Origin: Deltaproteobacteria bacterium
Lineage (GTDB): Bacteria; Myxococcota_A; UBA9042; PHBI01; JACKFB01
Reading direction: 5' to 3'
DNA length: 64,000 nt
NCBI GenBank assembly: GCA_020632695.1
Contig: JACKFB010000002.1
Location: 415,699 to 479,698, forward strand
Part shown: positions 17,506 to 25,389 of the stretch, piece by piece
How the letters are laid out: each line of letters starts with the position of its first letter
How positions within the stretch are numbered: position 1 is the stretch's first letter
The notes under the pieces: generated by a model
Told to the model about the DNA's origin: nothing
The model's database searches: none
The model's input: only the letters and a program-made list of their open reading frames with translations
Translations under genes and position numbers: made by a program

Positions 17506-18894
17506 TCAATAACGCAGGTTGAGCGTCGCGAAGGCCCGGTGCTCGTTGTACCCCTGGAAGATCTGGCCCGAGGGCAGGGTCGTCGCGAAGTCGGTCAGGT
17601 TCGAGGAGAAGCGGTAGCCCAGGGTGAGGCCGAAGAGGCGGGTGATGTCGATGTCCACCAGCAGCCCGGCGGCCAGGATCAGGTCCTTGCGGTGCGCGTC
17701 GGAGGTGCCGGGCCGGATGGTGGTGTCCGGATCGGCCGGGTTCGCCAGCAGCGCAGGCACCCAGCGGCCGAACCGGCGGTGGTCGATCGAGAAGTCCAGG
17801 TGCACCAGGACGCGATCCCGGATGCTCTGCTCGAAGGAGACGAACCCGCGCACGTACGCGTACTGCCCGCCGAAAGCCACCAGGTCGAAGTCCCGGATGG
17901 CGCCCACGTGCAGCACCGAGCGGGCGCTGAAGCGGAAGCTCGCCTGCAGCCGGCCGATGAAGTTCGAGAAGTTCTCGGCGCCGGGGTCCAGCAGCGAGTT
18001 GCCGTAGCCGGCCTTCACCAGCATGGCGACCCGCTCGCTGATGTAGCCGGAGAGCCCCAGCGCGGCACGCACCGGCTTGCCCGGCACGTAGTTGCCGACC
18101 TCCGTGTCGTCCCCCACCGGCCGCGGCGTCGCGTACTCCGACAGGCGCATGGCCGTGTCGAGGAACACGTAGGTCTGGGGATAGAAGCGCCACGAGGCCA
18201 GCAGGCTGACCACGTGCTCGTCGGTGTCCAGCAGGTTCAGATCGTCGAAGCGCTCGATCTCCCAGCGGTAGCCGGCGGTGATGTCCAGGGCGCGGCCACC
18301 GGGGTGCAGGGACAGGTCGGCGCCGACGCTGTTGCGGTTGCGATCCGCGTTGCTGGAGGTCGCGATCGCCCGGGTCCAGAGCTGGCGATCGAAGTGCTCG
18401 AAGAGCCCGATCGTGAAGGCGCGCTTGGGCAGGATGAGCAGGCTGGCGTCGGCGTCGATGCCCACGCCCAGCTGGTCCTTGACCGCCTGGTTGTCGGAGA
18501 AGGGCACCCGCACGTCGGCGTCCACCGACATCTTCATGGCGACGAGGTCGTAGTTCGGGTTGAAGATCGCCAGCCCGGGCCGGATGTCCAGCGCCAGCAC
18601 GGCCTCTTCCTGGACGTTGGCGTTGCGCGTGTCGACGCGGAAGAAGTTCGACGTGTAGCTGCCCTGCAGGAAGAAGCGGGGTTGCAGCACGAAGTCGCCC
18701 AGGCGGATCCCGTAGCGCGGCGCCGTGGACGGCAGCCCGGTGCCGGCCCGGATCGCTCCCGAGTAGGTGGCGCCCAGACCGGCGGGGCTGCTGATGCGCG
18801 GATCGGACGGCGGCGCCGGCTGGGCGAGGGCGGTCTGGCCCACCGCGACCACCCCGGCCACCAGCACCCACATCGTCAGGCTCACACGTCGCAT
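17506..18894 (-). CDS. Outer-membrane beta-barrel protein paired with OPX
   Basis: The product of 462 residues has a signal peptide ending GQTALA-QPAPP. A long series of amphipathic, aromatic-rich segments (LQPRFFLQGSYTSNFF, AGYRWEIERF, QTYVFLDTAMRLSEY) follows, typical of outer-membrane beta-strands. The protein ends in NLRY, a C-terminal aromatic as usual for barrels. ATG 18894 was chosen because GAGGCGAG lies just upstream; a GTG at 18912 would add six residues. The gene is coupled to the OPX gene. The pair resembles the WzpX/OPX composite translocons described for Myxococcus exopolysaccharides; that role here is inference. Confidence 0.78.
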   Translation of the reverse strand: MRRVSLTMWVLVAGVVAVGQTALAQPAPPSDPRISSPAGLGATYSGAIRAGTGLPSTAPRYGIRLGDFVLQPRFFLQGSYTSNFFRVDTRNANVQEEAVLALDIRPGLAIFNPNYDLVAMKMSVDADVRVPFSDNQAVKDQLGVGIDADASLLILPKRAFTIGLFEHFDRQLWTRAIATSSNADRNRNSVGADLSLHPGGRALDITAGYRWEIERFDDLNLLDTDEHVVSLLASWRFYPQTYVFLDTAMRLSEYATPRPVGDDTEVGNYVPGKPVRAALGLSGYISERVAMLVKAGYGNSLLDPGAENFSNFIGRLQASFRFSARSVLHVGAIRDFDLVAFGGQYAYVRGFVSFEQSIRDRVLVHLDFSIDHRRFGRWVPALLANPADPDTTIRPGTSDAHRKDLILAAGLLVDIDITRLFGLTLGYRFSSNLTDFATTLPSGQIFQGYNEHRAFATLNLRY

Positions 18895-18954
18895 CAACTC
18901 GCCTCGACTCACGACCCGAACCGCCGCGAGGGCTTTCCCCCCAGCGTCCGCCGA

Positions 18955-19515
18955 CTAGAAGTAGGGGCTCGCGTGGATCGGAGGATCCGGCACGAGATTC
19001 GGCGTATCCACGAAGGACGCCGACAGCTCCGGAATCAGCGGGAGATCGCTGTTGAACTCCACCTGGGAGTCGACCTCGGCGCTCTCCACGTCGACATCGA
19101 TACCGCCGGCCGTCCGAGCCCGGGCGGCCAGCTCGGCCACCTTCGCAGCGGCGATGGCGATCTTGACGTGCTCGTGCTCGGCGCGCTCCCGATCGCCCTC
19201 CGCGGCCTTCTGCTGAAGGGTGAGCAGGTTCTGCTCGCTCAGCTTGACCAGGCCCTTCATCGCGGTGATGGCCTCGTTGCGAGCGGTGGTGGCGCCCACG
19301 TCGCCCGCGGCGAGCGACTCCTCCAGGAGCTTGAAGGCCGTGGCGAGCTGCTCCTCCATCTGGCGCACCATGCCGCGCGCCGAATCCACCAGCTCGTCCA
19401 TGCTGAGCTGGGTGAGATCGGCGTCCGCACCCAGCCGCTTCGGCGCCGCACCGGAGAGGAGCGAGACGGCGAGCACGCTGAGCAAGGTCGCAGCACTGAT
19501 GAATGACTTGCGCAT
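18955..19515 (-). CDS. Exported coiled-coil-like protein of unknown function
   Basis: The product is 186 residues with a signal peptide (MRKSFISAATLLSVLAVSLLSGAAP). A helical, Glu/Gln/Ala-rich body (residues about 35-130, for example ARGMVRQMEEQLATAFKLLEE) suggests a coiled coil. The C-terminal 40 residues are acidic and Pro-rich. ATG 19515 was chosen because the signal peptide starts there; the open frame upstream reaches 19572. It lies between the gliding-like cluster and the export pair in the same direction and may be the last gene of the cluster. I do not recognise a family. Confidence 0.65.
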   Translation of the reverse strand: MRKSFISAATLLSVLAVSLLSGAAPKRLGADADLTQLSMDELVDSARGMVRQMEEQLATAFKLLEESLAAGDVGATTARNEAITAMKGLVKLSEQNLLTLQQKAAEGDRERAEHEHVKIAIAAAKVAELAARARTAGGIDVDVESAEVDSQVEFNSDLPLIPELSASFVDTPNLVPDPPIHASPYF

Positions 19516-19747
19516 CCGGGTCCCTGCACCGCTCATCAGGCGCCGACGCAGCGTCGGGTCGCCAGAGAGCATCTTAGAAATCCTGTTCCATGACCGTCAA
19601 CTGCACGCCCTGACGCGACCAGGACGCAGCCGAGGTCGGCCGCAGGCTCTTGGTTGCGTCGCAAGGTGGATTTGATCAACCGACCTGCGACGGCGGTGCG
19701 AGGGACGAGGCACGCGCCCTCATCCCCCCTCGACCGGGTCGACGGGC

Positions 19748-21199
19748 TCAAGAACCGGTCGACAGGACGAACGGGAAGGAGAAGGTGACGGAGCCGCCCT
19801 CAGGCGGTGTGAACTTCCACGACCGCACCTTGTCCATGATGCACTGGCCGACCGAAGAGTCGCCCGTGCTGTTCTCGGTGACGCTGATGGAGGTGATGCG
19901 CCCGGCCGGTCCGATGGTGAACTGGATCACCACCTTGCCCTTGAGCTTCTCGTTCACCTTCAGCGCCTTCTCGTAGCAGTACTGCACGGCGCCCTTGCGG
20001 CGCGCGAACACGCTCTTCACCGCGGTGGGATCGACCTTCCCCACGCCCGTCTTGCCGGTCAACGAGCCACCGCGCACGCTGGCGGAGACCTTCTTCTCGC
20101 CGCCGGTCGCGGTGGTCTTGTCGACGGTCTCGACCTTCTTGGTGGCGATGCGCTCGCCGCCGGCCTCGGCCTTCGTGATGCCCTTGTATTCGCCCGTGCC
20201 GGCCTTGGCGACCGGCGCCCCGCCGAAGGTGGTCTTCGTCGTCTCGTCGGCGTTCGCGACGCCGCCGTCGGCGTTCTGGAAGGCCTCGTCCAGCTTCGCG
20301 TCGGCCAGGCCGGCCTTCAACGTGCTGGGCCCGAGAGACCCGTCCTCACCCTCCGCCCCGAGGACGTGGAGGAAGGTCTTCTTCGTGACGTCCTTCTTGA
20401 GCTCGGACTTGGTACGGTTCGAGTCGCGGACCTCGGCGGGCTCCTTCTTCTCACCCTGGTCGACGCGAGGCTTGGGCGTCTCCTTCTTCGGCTCGGGCTC
20501 CGGCGCCGGCTCGGCGGTCGGCTCCTCGGCCTCCTGCTCCTTGTCGGCGGGCTCGGCCTCGGTGGGCTCGGGCTCCTCCTTCTCGATCTCCTGCTGTTGG
20601 AGCACCTCGGCCTTCAGCACCTCGTAGGAGCGGGTCTTGCGCTCGCCGAACTCGTCCTGCAGGTAGCGGCCTTCCTGGCGCCACCAGATGTCGAGCCCGA
20701 CCCCGGCCCCGCCCTGGAGGAGGAAGGACAGGATCAGCATGTTGACGAAGGTCCAGTCGATGCGCTGGGCGATGCCGCCGCGAGCGGCCGCCGGCAGCTG
20801 CGGCCGAGGCAGCACCGGAGGCGCCTCGACGAACTGGAACAGGATCGTGAACTCGCCGATGACGACCTTGCCGCGCGACCGGGTGTCCAGCCCCACGACG
20901 TAGCTGCTGCCGCGCTTCTGCACGTTCGGCGACTTCTGCAGCGCCTTGAGGTCCTGAACCGCGTCGCCCACCGAGACGCGGCCGGACATGCTCTCGTCGA
21001 AGTGCAGCTGGTAGTTCTCGCCCTTGGCGTCGAAGAGCGTGAGGCTCTTCGGCAGACCGGCGACGGGCAGGATGAAGGTGTTCTTCGCCGCCACGCCGAC
21101 GGTCACGGCCTCCCGCTTGCGGATGAGGCGTTCCTCGACGATCCGGCCACCCTGGATGATGCCGACCCGAAGGATCTTCTTCGTGCCTTCCTGAGCCAT
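19748..21199 (-). CDS. AgmX/PglI-type protein: FHA-like, membrane span, TonB C-terminal
   Basis: The product of 483 residues has three parts. The N-terminal 130 residues look like a cytoplasmic FHA-type beta domain (ILRVGIIQGGRIVEERLIRKREAVTVG). One membrane segment follows at about 147-167 (FVNMLILSFLLQGGAGVGL), then a Glu/Pro-rich periplasmic linker. The C-terminus (about 395-480) is TonB-like, with RRKGAVQYCYEKAL, VVIQFTIGPAGRI and a second Cys in VGQCIMDK, as in AgmX/PglI C-terminal domains. In Myxococcus, GltG and GltJ with this layout link the inner-membrane motor to the envelope. The gene follows the ExbD-like genes, fitting that role. Confidence 0.8.
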   Translation of the reverse strand: MAQEGTKKILRVGIIQGGRIVEERLIRKREAVTVGVAAKNTFILPVAGLPKSLTLFDAKGENYQLHFDESMSGRVSVGDAVQDLKALQKSPNVQKRGSSYVVGLDTRSRGKVVIGEFTILFQFVEAPPVLPRPQLPAAARGGIAQRIDWTFVNMLILSFLLQGGAGVGLDIWWRQEGRYLQDEFGERKTRSYEVLKAEVLQQQEIEKEEPEPTEAEPADKEQEAEEPTAEPAPEPEPKKETPKPRVDQGEKKEPAEVRDSNRTKSELKKDVTKKTFLHVLGAEGEDGSLGPSTLKAGLADAKLDEAFQNADGGVANADETTKTTFGGAPVAKAGTGEYKGITKAEAGGERIATKKVETVDKTTATGGEKKVSASVRGGSLTGKTGVGKVDPTAVKSVFARRKGAVQYCYEKALKVNEKLKGKVVIQFTIGPAGRITSISVTENSTGDSSVGQCIMDKVRSWKFTPPEGGSVTFSFPFVLSTGS

Positions 21200-21416
21200 C
21201 AGCCGTCCTTGATCCTGCGCTCGGAACCCGCCGGGTCGCAGCTGGCCCCGTCCGGTTCACCTTGTTTCCCGCCGCCCCCGCGTCGGCCCGATGGTTCAGG
21301 CCCGGCTCGGGCGTCCACCGCCACGATGCTACCGGAACCCTTCCTCAGAAACCGTCAACGGGTCAAAAAGAGTGTTTCTTTCGTCGGGAGTGCAGGAAAG
21401 CGACGAATTGTCCGAG

Positions 21417-22064
21417 TCAGCGTCCGCCAGTCTTGACCACGGCGAATCTCAGGTCGCTCAGCCCCGCCATGCCGGCCGTGTGGACGACCTCGGCGATCAG
21501 CCGGAACGGGATGTCGCGATCGGAGATGATGGTCGCCACGGCCTTGAACTCGCGGTTGAGCTCCTTGGCCTCTTCCTTCTGCTGCTTCACGAGCGCAGAC
21601 AGCTTCTTCTCGAGCGGCTCGATCAGGAAGCTCGACTCGGAGCCGTCCTCCTTGAAGGACTTGTCGACCGAGTAGAAGTTGCCTTCCTTGGTGTAGTCGC
21701 CTTCCTGGCAGACCTGACCACCCGAAGCGCAGTCGACCTTCACGATCTGCTTGTGGTCGACGATGATGTTGCGCTTGGTGATCGTGATGGGGACCGAGTC
21801 CTCGGGGTTGTAGTCCGCCGTCGACTTGGCGAGCGTCAGATAGTCGTCCTGGGTGATCGAGAGCGGGTCGCTCGTGATGTTGATCAGCAGGAAGACCAGG
21901 AGGATGGTCATGATGTCCATCAACGAGTTGATGTTGAGGGCACCCTCGATGCTGTCGCTGCGCGCACCCTTGCGGTTCCGCTTCTTGTAGTCGAGCGGGT
22001 GCTCGAACTGTCCCGGCAAGGCGTTGCCCGCTTCCAGCTGCGGCCCTTCCTCGTTCGTTGCCAT
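21417..22064 (-). CDS. ExbD/TolR-family protein with channel aspartate
   Basis: The product is 215 residues. A basic cytoplasmic N-terminus (KKRNRKGAR) is followed by one membrane segment (NINSLMDIMTILLVFLLINI, residues 44-63) that carries Asp 50. In this family that position is the proton-carrying residue of the channel with ExbB/TolQ/MotA partners. A periplasmic domain follows, ending DIPFRLIAEVVHTAGMAGLSDLRFAVV, typical of ExbD/TolR. The start ATG 22064 was chosen over an upstream in-frame start because the family homology begins there. It stands behind a second ExbD-like gene and a MotA/TolQ gene, matching the AglRQS arrangement of gliding motors. Confidence 0.85.
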   Translation of the reverse strand: MATNEEGPQLEAGNALPGQFEHPLDYKKRNRKGARSDSIEGALNINSLMDIMTILLVFLLINITSDPLSITQDDYLTLAKSTADYNPEDSVPITITKRNIIVDHKQIVKVDCASGGQVCQEGDYTKEGNFYSVDKSFKEDGSESSFLIEPLEKKLSALVKQQKEEAKELNREFKAVATIISDRDIPFRLIAEVVHTAGMAGLSDLRFAVVKTGGR

Positions 22065-22149
22065 CGATGCCTCGCGCTCTGTGAAACGTCGAAGACCTCG
22101 GCGGAAGGTCCGCCCCCCGAGCAGGGGCGGGTCCACCGAGGTCGTTGCG

Positions 22150-22725
22150 CTACTCTGCTACGACGAAGACCACCGCGGGGAAGAGGTCTACGGCCTCACC
22201 CTTGCTGTTGCTCTTCACCTTCGCTTCCGAGTAAGCCTTCAGGTCCTCGTAGGAGTCCTCGACGAGCTGGACGCGGGCCGCGTCGATGGTCCGGGCGATG
22301 ATGTGCCACGGGATGTCCATCTCGGCGCCGATGTTGATCGTCGACTCGTCCGGGTACTGCTTCTTCTTGGCCATCAGCCGGCTGTAGAGCGCCGGGAAGT
22401 CGTACTCCTCGGTGCCGCCGTTGAACGAGCGCTTGAAGATGGGCTTCTCGGGCTCGGTCGTCAGCTCGGCCTGCTGCTTGACCACGAAGCCCTTGCTGGT
22501 GACGAGCACCGTCAGGTTCAGGGGCTTCTTCTCATCCTCTTCCTTCGGCTTGGCGTTCGACGGGCCCATGCGGGGCGCCGTGACCGCCTGCACCTTCACC
22601 TCGAAGAAGGAGAAGGCGTACAGGAGCATCGGGATGAGGATGACCAGGATCGACATGATCGGCGACAGGTTCAGGTCTTCGACCCGCTCCTTGCCGTGAC
22701 GTCGTTCCGAGGGCTTGCGTGCCAT
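22150..22725 (-). CDS. ExbD/TolR-like protein lacking the channel aspartate
   Basis: The product of 191 residues has a short basic N-terminus (RKPSERRHGKER). Its single membrane segment (LNLSPIMSILVILIPMLLYA, residues 18-37) has Ser 25 where the neighbouring ExbD protein has Asp 50. The periplasmic part ends IPWHIIARTIDAARV, like ExbD. ExbD and TolR proteins normally need that Asp for proton transfer, so this copy may be a structural partner only. ATG 22725 (MARKPSE) was chosen because the canonical short cytoplasmic tail starts there. It lies between the MotA/TolQ gene and the Asp-bearing ExbD gene. Confidence 0.8.
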   Translation of the reverse strand: MARKPSERRHGKERVEDLNLSPIMSILVILIPMLLYAFSFFEVKVQAVTAPRMGPSNAKPKEEDEKKPLNLTVLVTSKGFVVKQQAELTTEPEKPIFKRSFNGGTEEYDFPALYSRLMAKKKQYPDESTINIGAEMDIPWHIIARTIDAARVQLVEDSYEDLKAYSEAKVKSNSKGEAVDLFPAVVFVVAE

Positions 22726-22812
22726 GCGAGATCTCCAACCACCGCCGGGGGCGGGTGGGTGCGCCCGCTCCGCCATCCCGCCATGGGAGCGCGGAGCGGA
22801 CTGCCAGACTCA

Positions 22813-23454
22813 TCAACCGCGGTCGGCCGGCTTGTGCCGCGAGATCAGCAGGTTCTCCAGCTTGACGCTGTAGAGGTCGATCTCGTCGATGATCTTCTTG
22901 GTCACGCCCGAGAGGACGACGTGCGCAAGCATCGCCGGGATGGCCACGATGAGGCCGAAGGCCGTCGTGTTCATGGCCAGCGAGATGTTGCGGCCCAGCG
23001 CCTCCTGGCGCTTGTCGGGCGCGACGTTCGCCAGGTCGGCGAAGGCGCCGATCATGCCGATGATGGTGCCGAGGAGGCCCATCAGCGTGGCGATGTTGGC
23101 GATGGCGGCCAGCGCGTTGGTGCGGCGCTGGATGTGCGGGATGACCTCCAGCGTGGCCTCCTCCACCGCGTTCTGGATCTCATCGGCGCCCTTGTTCGCG
23201 CGGGTGAGGCCAGCCTTGATGACCCGAGCCAGCGCCGCGGACGGAGCCGCGTTGCAGAGCTTGATGGCCTTGTCGATGCTGTTGGCCATGACCAGCTTCT
23301 GGATCTGGGCCATGAACGCGTTCGCGTTGATGTTGTACTTGAAGAACAACATCACGAAGCGCTCGATCATGATGCCCAAACCGACGATGGACGTGGCCAG
23401 GATGATGTACATCCAGATGCCACCCTCGCTCATGGCCTTAGCAATGGCGTCCAT
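22813..23454 (-). CDS. MotA/TolQ/ExbB proton channel protein
   Basis: The product of 213 residues has three membrane segments: about residues 11-32 (GGIWMYIILATSIVGLGIM), a long one near 108-135 (LAAIANIATLMGLLGTIIGMI) and one near 155-175 (TTAFGLIVAIPAMLAHVVL). The GLLGTIIGMIGAF segment is the TolQ/ExbB signature. These proteins form a proton-conducting stator with ExbD/TolR partners, here encoded directly downstream. ATG 23454 has GGGAGG upstream. In Myxococcus the equivalent AglR powers gliding. The neighbours support that role, but a Tol-Pal-like or TonB-energising function is not excluded. Confidence 0.88.
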   Translation of the reverse strand: MDAIAKAMSEGGIWMYIILATSIVGLGIMIERFVMLFFKYNINANAFMAQIQKLVMANSIDKAIKLCNAAPSAALARVIKAGLTRANKGADEIQNAVEEATLEVIPHIQRRTNALAAIANIATLMGLLGTIIGMIGAFADLANVAPDKRQEALGRNISLAMNTTAFGLIVAIPAMLAHVVLSGVTKKIIDEIDLYSVKLENLLISRHKPADRG

Positions 23455-23734
23455 GGACTGACTACCTCCCGCAGTTCTGGGCACGGCTACCGGTACGAGC
23501 CGCCCGACGTATGGTTGAGATTCTCGGCACTGGCGGGCCCCATTCGGAACCCTGGATGCCCCAATTCCCGGGGCCATGAAGGCTTAGCCGGCATCGCTCT
23601 CGCCGTCAAGCCCACTCGACGCTGCACTGGACGAAACCGGGCGCCGTTCCGGGTCCCCGAGAGCGGGGAGTGGCGCGGCTGACTCGGCGGTGGTGACCTT
23701 ACCGCAGTTCGCAGCGCGCGCCAGGAAATCGAGG

Positions 23735-24004
23735 TCAGAAGGGGTTCTGCTTCGCCGTCTCGACGATGCGGGAGACGAAGCTGCGGTCGAGCTGCAGGCT
23801 CTGGTAGCGGACCTGGCTGCGGCCGAGCACGTAGAATACCTGCGGCTTCGGGATCTTGCCCTCGATGATGATGCCCTCGAGCTCGATCACGCGGGGCCCC
23901 TTCGTCGGCTCGGCGGCGGCCGCCGGACCGGCCAGGCCGGCCAGCATCAGCAGGCCGCAGGCGCTCGCCGAGATCCTCCGCCAGGTGGTGTGCCGTCGCA
24001 TCAT
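23735..24004 (-). CDS. Small exported protein of the gliding-like cluster
   Basis: The product is 89 residues with a signal peptide (RISASACGLLMLAGLAGPAAAA). The mature part of about 58 residues (VIELEGIIIEGKIPKPQVFYVLGRSQ, ending SRIVETAKQNPF) has no recognisable catalytic motif. GAGGAG five bases before ATG 24004 decides the start over ATG 24001. It is placed between the TPR genes and the MotA/TolQ gene. It is likely a small periplasmic component, but its family is not recognised from sequence alone. Confidence 0.65.
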   Translation of the reverse strand: MMRRHTTWRRISASACGLLMLAGLAGPAAAAEPTKGPRVIELEGIIIEGKIPKPQVFYVLGRSQVRYQSLQLDRSFVSRIVETAKQNPF

Positions 24005-24024
24005 GCCCGCTCCTCGCACGCCGG

Positions 24025-25389
24025 TCAGAACGTGCCTTCCTGGGGCTCGCCGGAGCCCTCGTCGCCCGAGCCTTCCTCGCCCGAGCCGCCTTCGTCGCCG
24101 GAGCCCTCATCGCCGGCTCCTTCGTCTGGAACGGTCTCGGGTGCCGGTTGCTTGAGCTCCTCCTGCTTGCGCTGCTGCTCCTGCTCGATCAGCAGCTTCG
24201 CCTCGGCCACGTACTTGTCCACCTCGGCCGCGTCGTCGCTGGTGGGCGGCCGGCCCAGCTTGTACTTGTTGAAGGCCTCGACCGCGTCGCGGAGCTGCGC
24301 CTCCCGCTCGCGGCCCGGCAGCGGGTTCTCGAGGTAGAGCACGCCCAGGTCGAACCATGCATCGGCCAGCTTCGGGTCCAACTCGAGGGCCTTGTTCCAA
24401 CTGCGCTCCGCCTCTTCGAAGTTCTTCTCGCCCCGGTAGGCGCTGCCCAGGTCCAGCCACGCCAGCGCGTAGGCCGGCGCGAGCTGCACCGCCTTGGAGA
24501 GGACATCGCGGGCAGCGTCAAAGTTCCGCACGTGCAGGTAGGTCCACCCGAGATTCAGGAGCAGCTCGACGTTCTGGCTGTCGACGTCGGCGGCCTTCTC
24601 GAACCAGGCGCGGGCCTCCACGAGCTGGTTGCGCATCAGGGCGATGCGGCCTCGCAGCATGTACGACTCGGCGTCCTTCTCGATCTCCATCGCGCGGCTG
24701 AGGATGGCCTCGCCGGCGGCGTCGTTTCCGGTGGCGAGGTAGGCGCGCGCGAGCAGCTTCATCGCGGTGACCGAGGTCTCGGAGCGCTTGAGGGTCGCGC
24801 GGGCCTCGTCCATGGCGTCGGTGGGGCGCCCGGCGGCCAGCCAGGCCTCGGCCAGGGCGATGCGGAGGCCGAGGGAGTCGGGGTACTTCTGCAGCGTCGG
24901 CTCGATCTTGCCGGGCGCCTCACGGCCGCGGCCCAGCGCCTGGAGCACGCGCACCTGGAGCAGGCGGGCGGGGCTGTAGGCCGGGTCGGCGCTCACGGCC
25001 TGCTCGAGGGCCGCCAGCGCGTCGGGGAGCTGCCCCTGGCGCACGCGGATCCGGGCGATCACGGTGTATCCGGGCGCCTTGCCGCCCGCCGAGCCGGTGG
25101 CCGCCGTGGCCTTGGCCTCGGCGCCGCTGAGCTGTCCCTGGTCGACGAGCTGGCCCGCGTCCCAGGCCTGGCGCTCGCCGGGGCTCATGCCGGGTGGGGG
25201 CTCGTCCCGGCGCGGCGCCGGAGCGGGTGCCTCCGCCGGAGCGGGGGCCTCCGCCGGAGCGGGGGTCGGTGCCGGAGCCGGAGCGTCGGTCGCGGCGGGA
25301 GCGTCGGCCGGGCCGTCGGTCTGGGCGCGCGCGGCGGGCCCGAGGACCACGAGGCCCAGCGCGAAGGCGGTGAGAGCGCTCCACCTCAT
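24025..25389 (-). CDS. Periplasmic TPR protein (AglT/GltE-like)
   Basis: The product of 454 residues has a signal peptide (ALTAFALGLVVLGPAARA) and an Ala-Pro-Glu-rich linker. At least six tetratricopeptide-type helix pairs follow from about residue 95 to 370 (for example ALEQAVSADPAYSPARLLQ, AEAWLAAGRPTDA and LDLGSAYRGEKNFEEAERSWNKALELDP). The C-terminal tail is acidic and Gly/Ser-rich. Its start overlaps the stop of the 1219-residue TPR gene (TGATG). TPR proteins of this kind (AglT and relatives) are periplasmic or outer-membrane parts of the Myxococcus gliding machine. That assignment rests on operon context. Confidence 0.78.
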   Translation of the reverse strand: MRWSALTAFALGLVVLGPAARAQTDGPADAPAATDAPAPAPTPAPAEAPAPAEAPAPAPRRDEPPPGMSPGERQAWDAGQLVDQGQLSGAEAKATAATGSAGGKAPGYTVIARIRVRQGQLPDALAALEQAVSADPAYSPARLLQVRVLQALGRGREAPGKIEPTLQKYPDSLGLRIALAEAWLAAGRPTDAMDEARATLKRSETSVTAMKLLARAYLATGNDAAGEAILSRAMEIEKDAESYMLRGRIALMRNQLVEARAWFEKAADVDSQNVELLLNLGWTYLHVRNFDAARDVLSKAVQLAPAYALAWLDLGSAYRGEKNFEEAERSWNKALELDPKLADAWFDLGVLYLENPLPGREREAQLRDAVEAFNKYKLGRPPTSDDAAEVDKYVAEAKLLIEQEQQRKQEELKQPAPETVPDEGAGDEGSGDEGGSGEEGSGDEGSGEPQEGTF

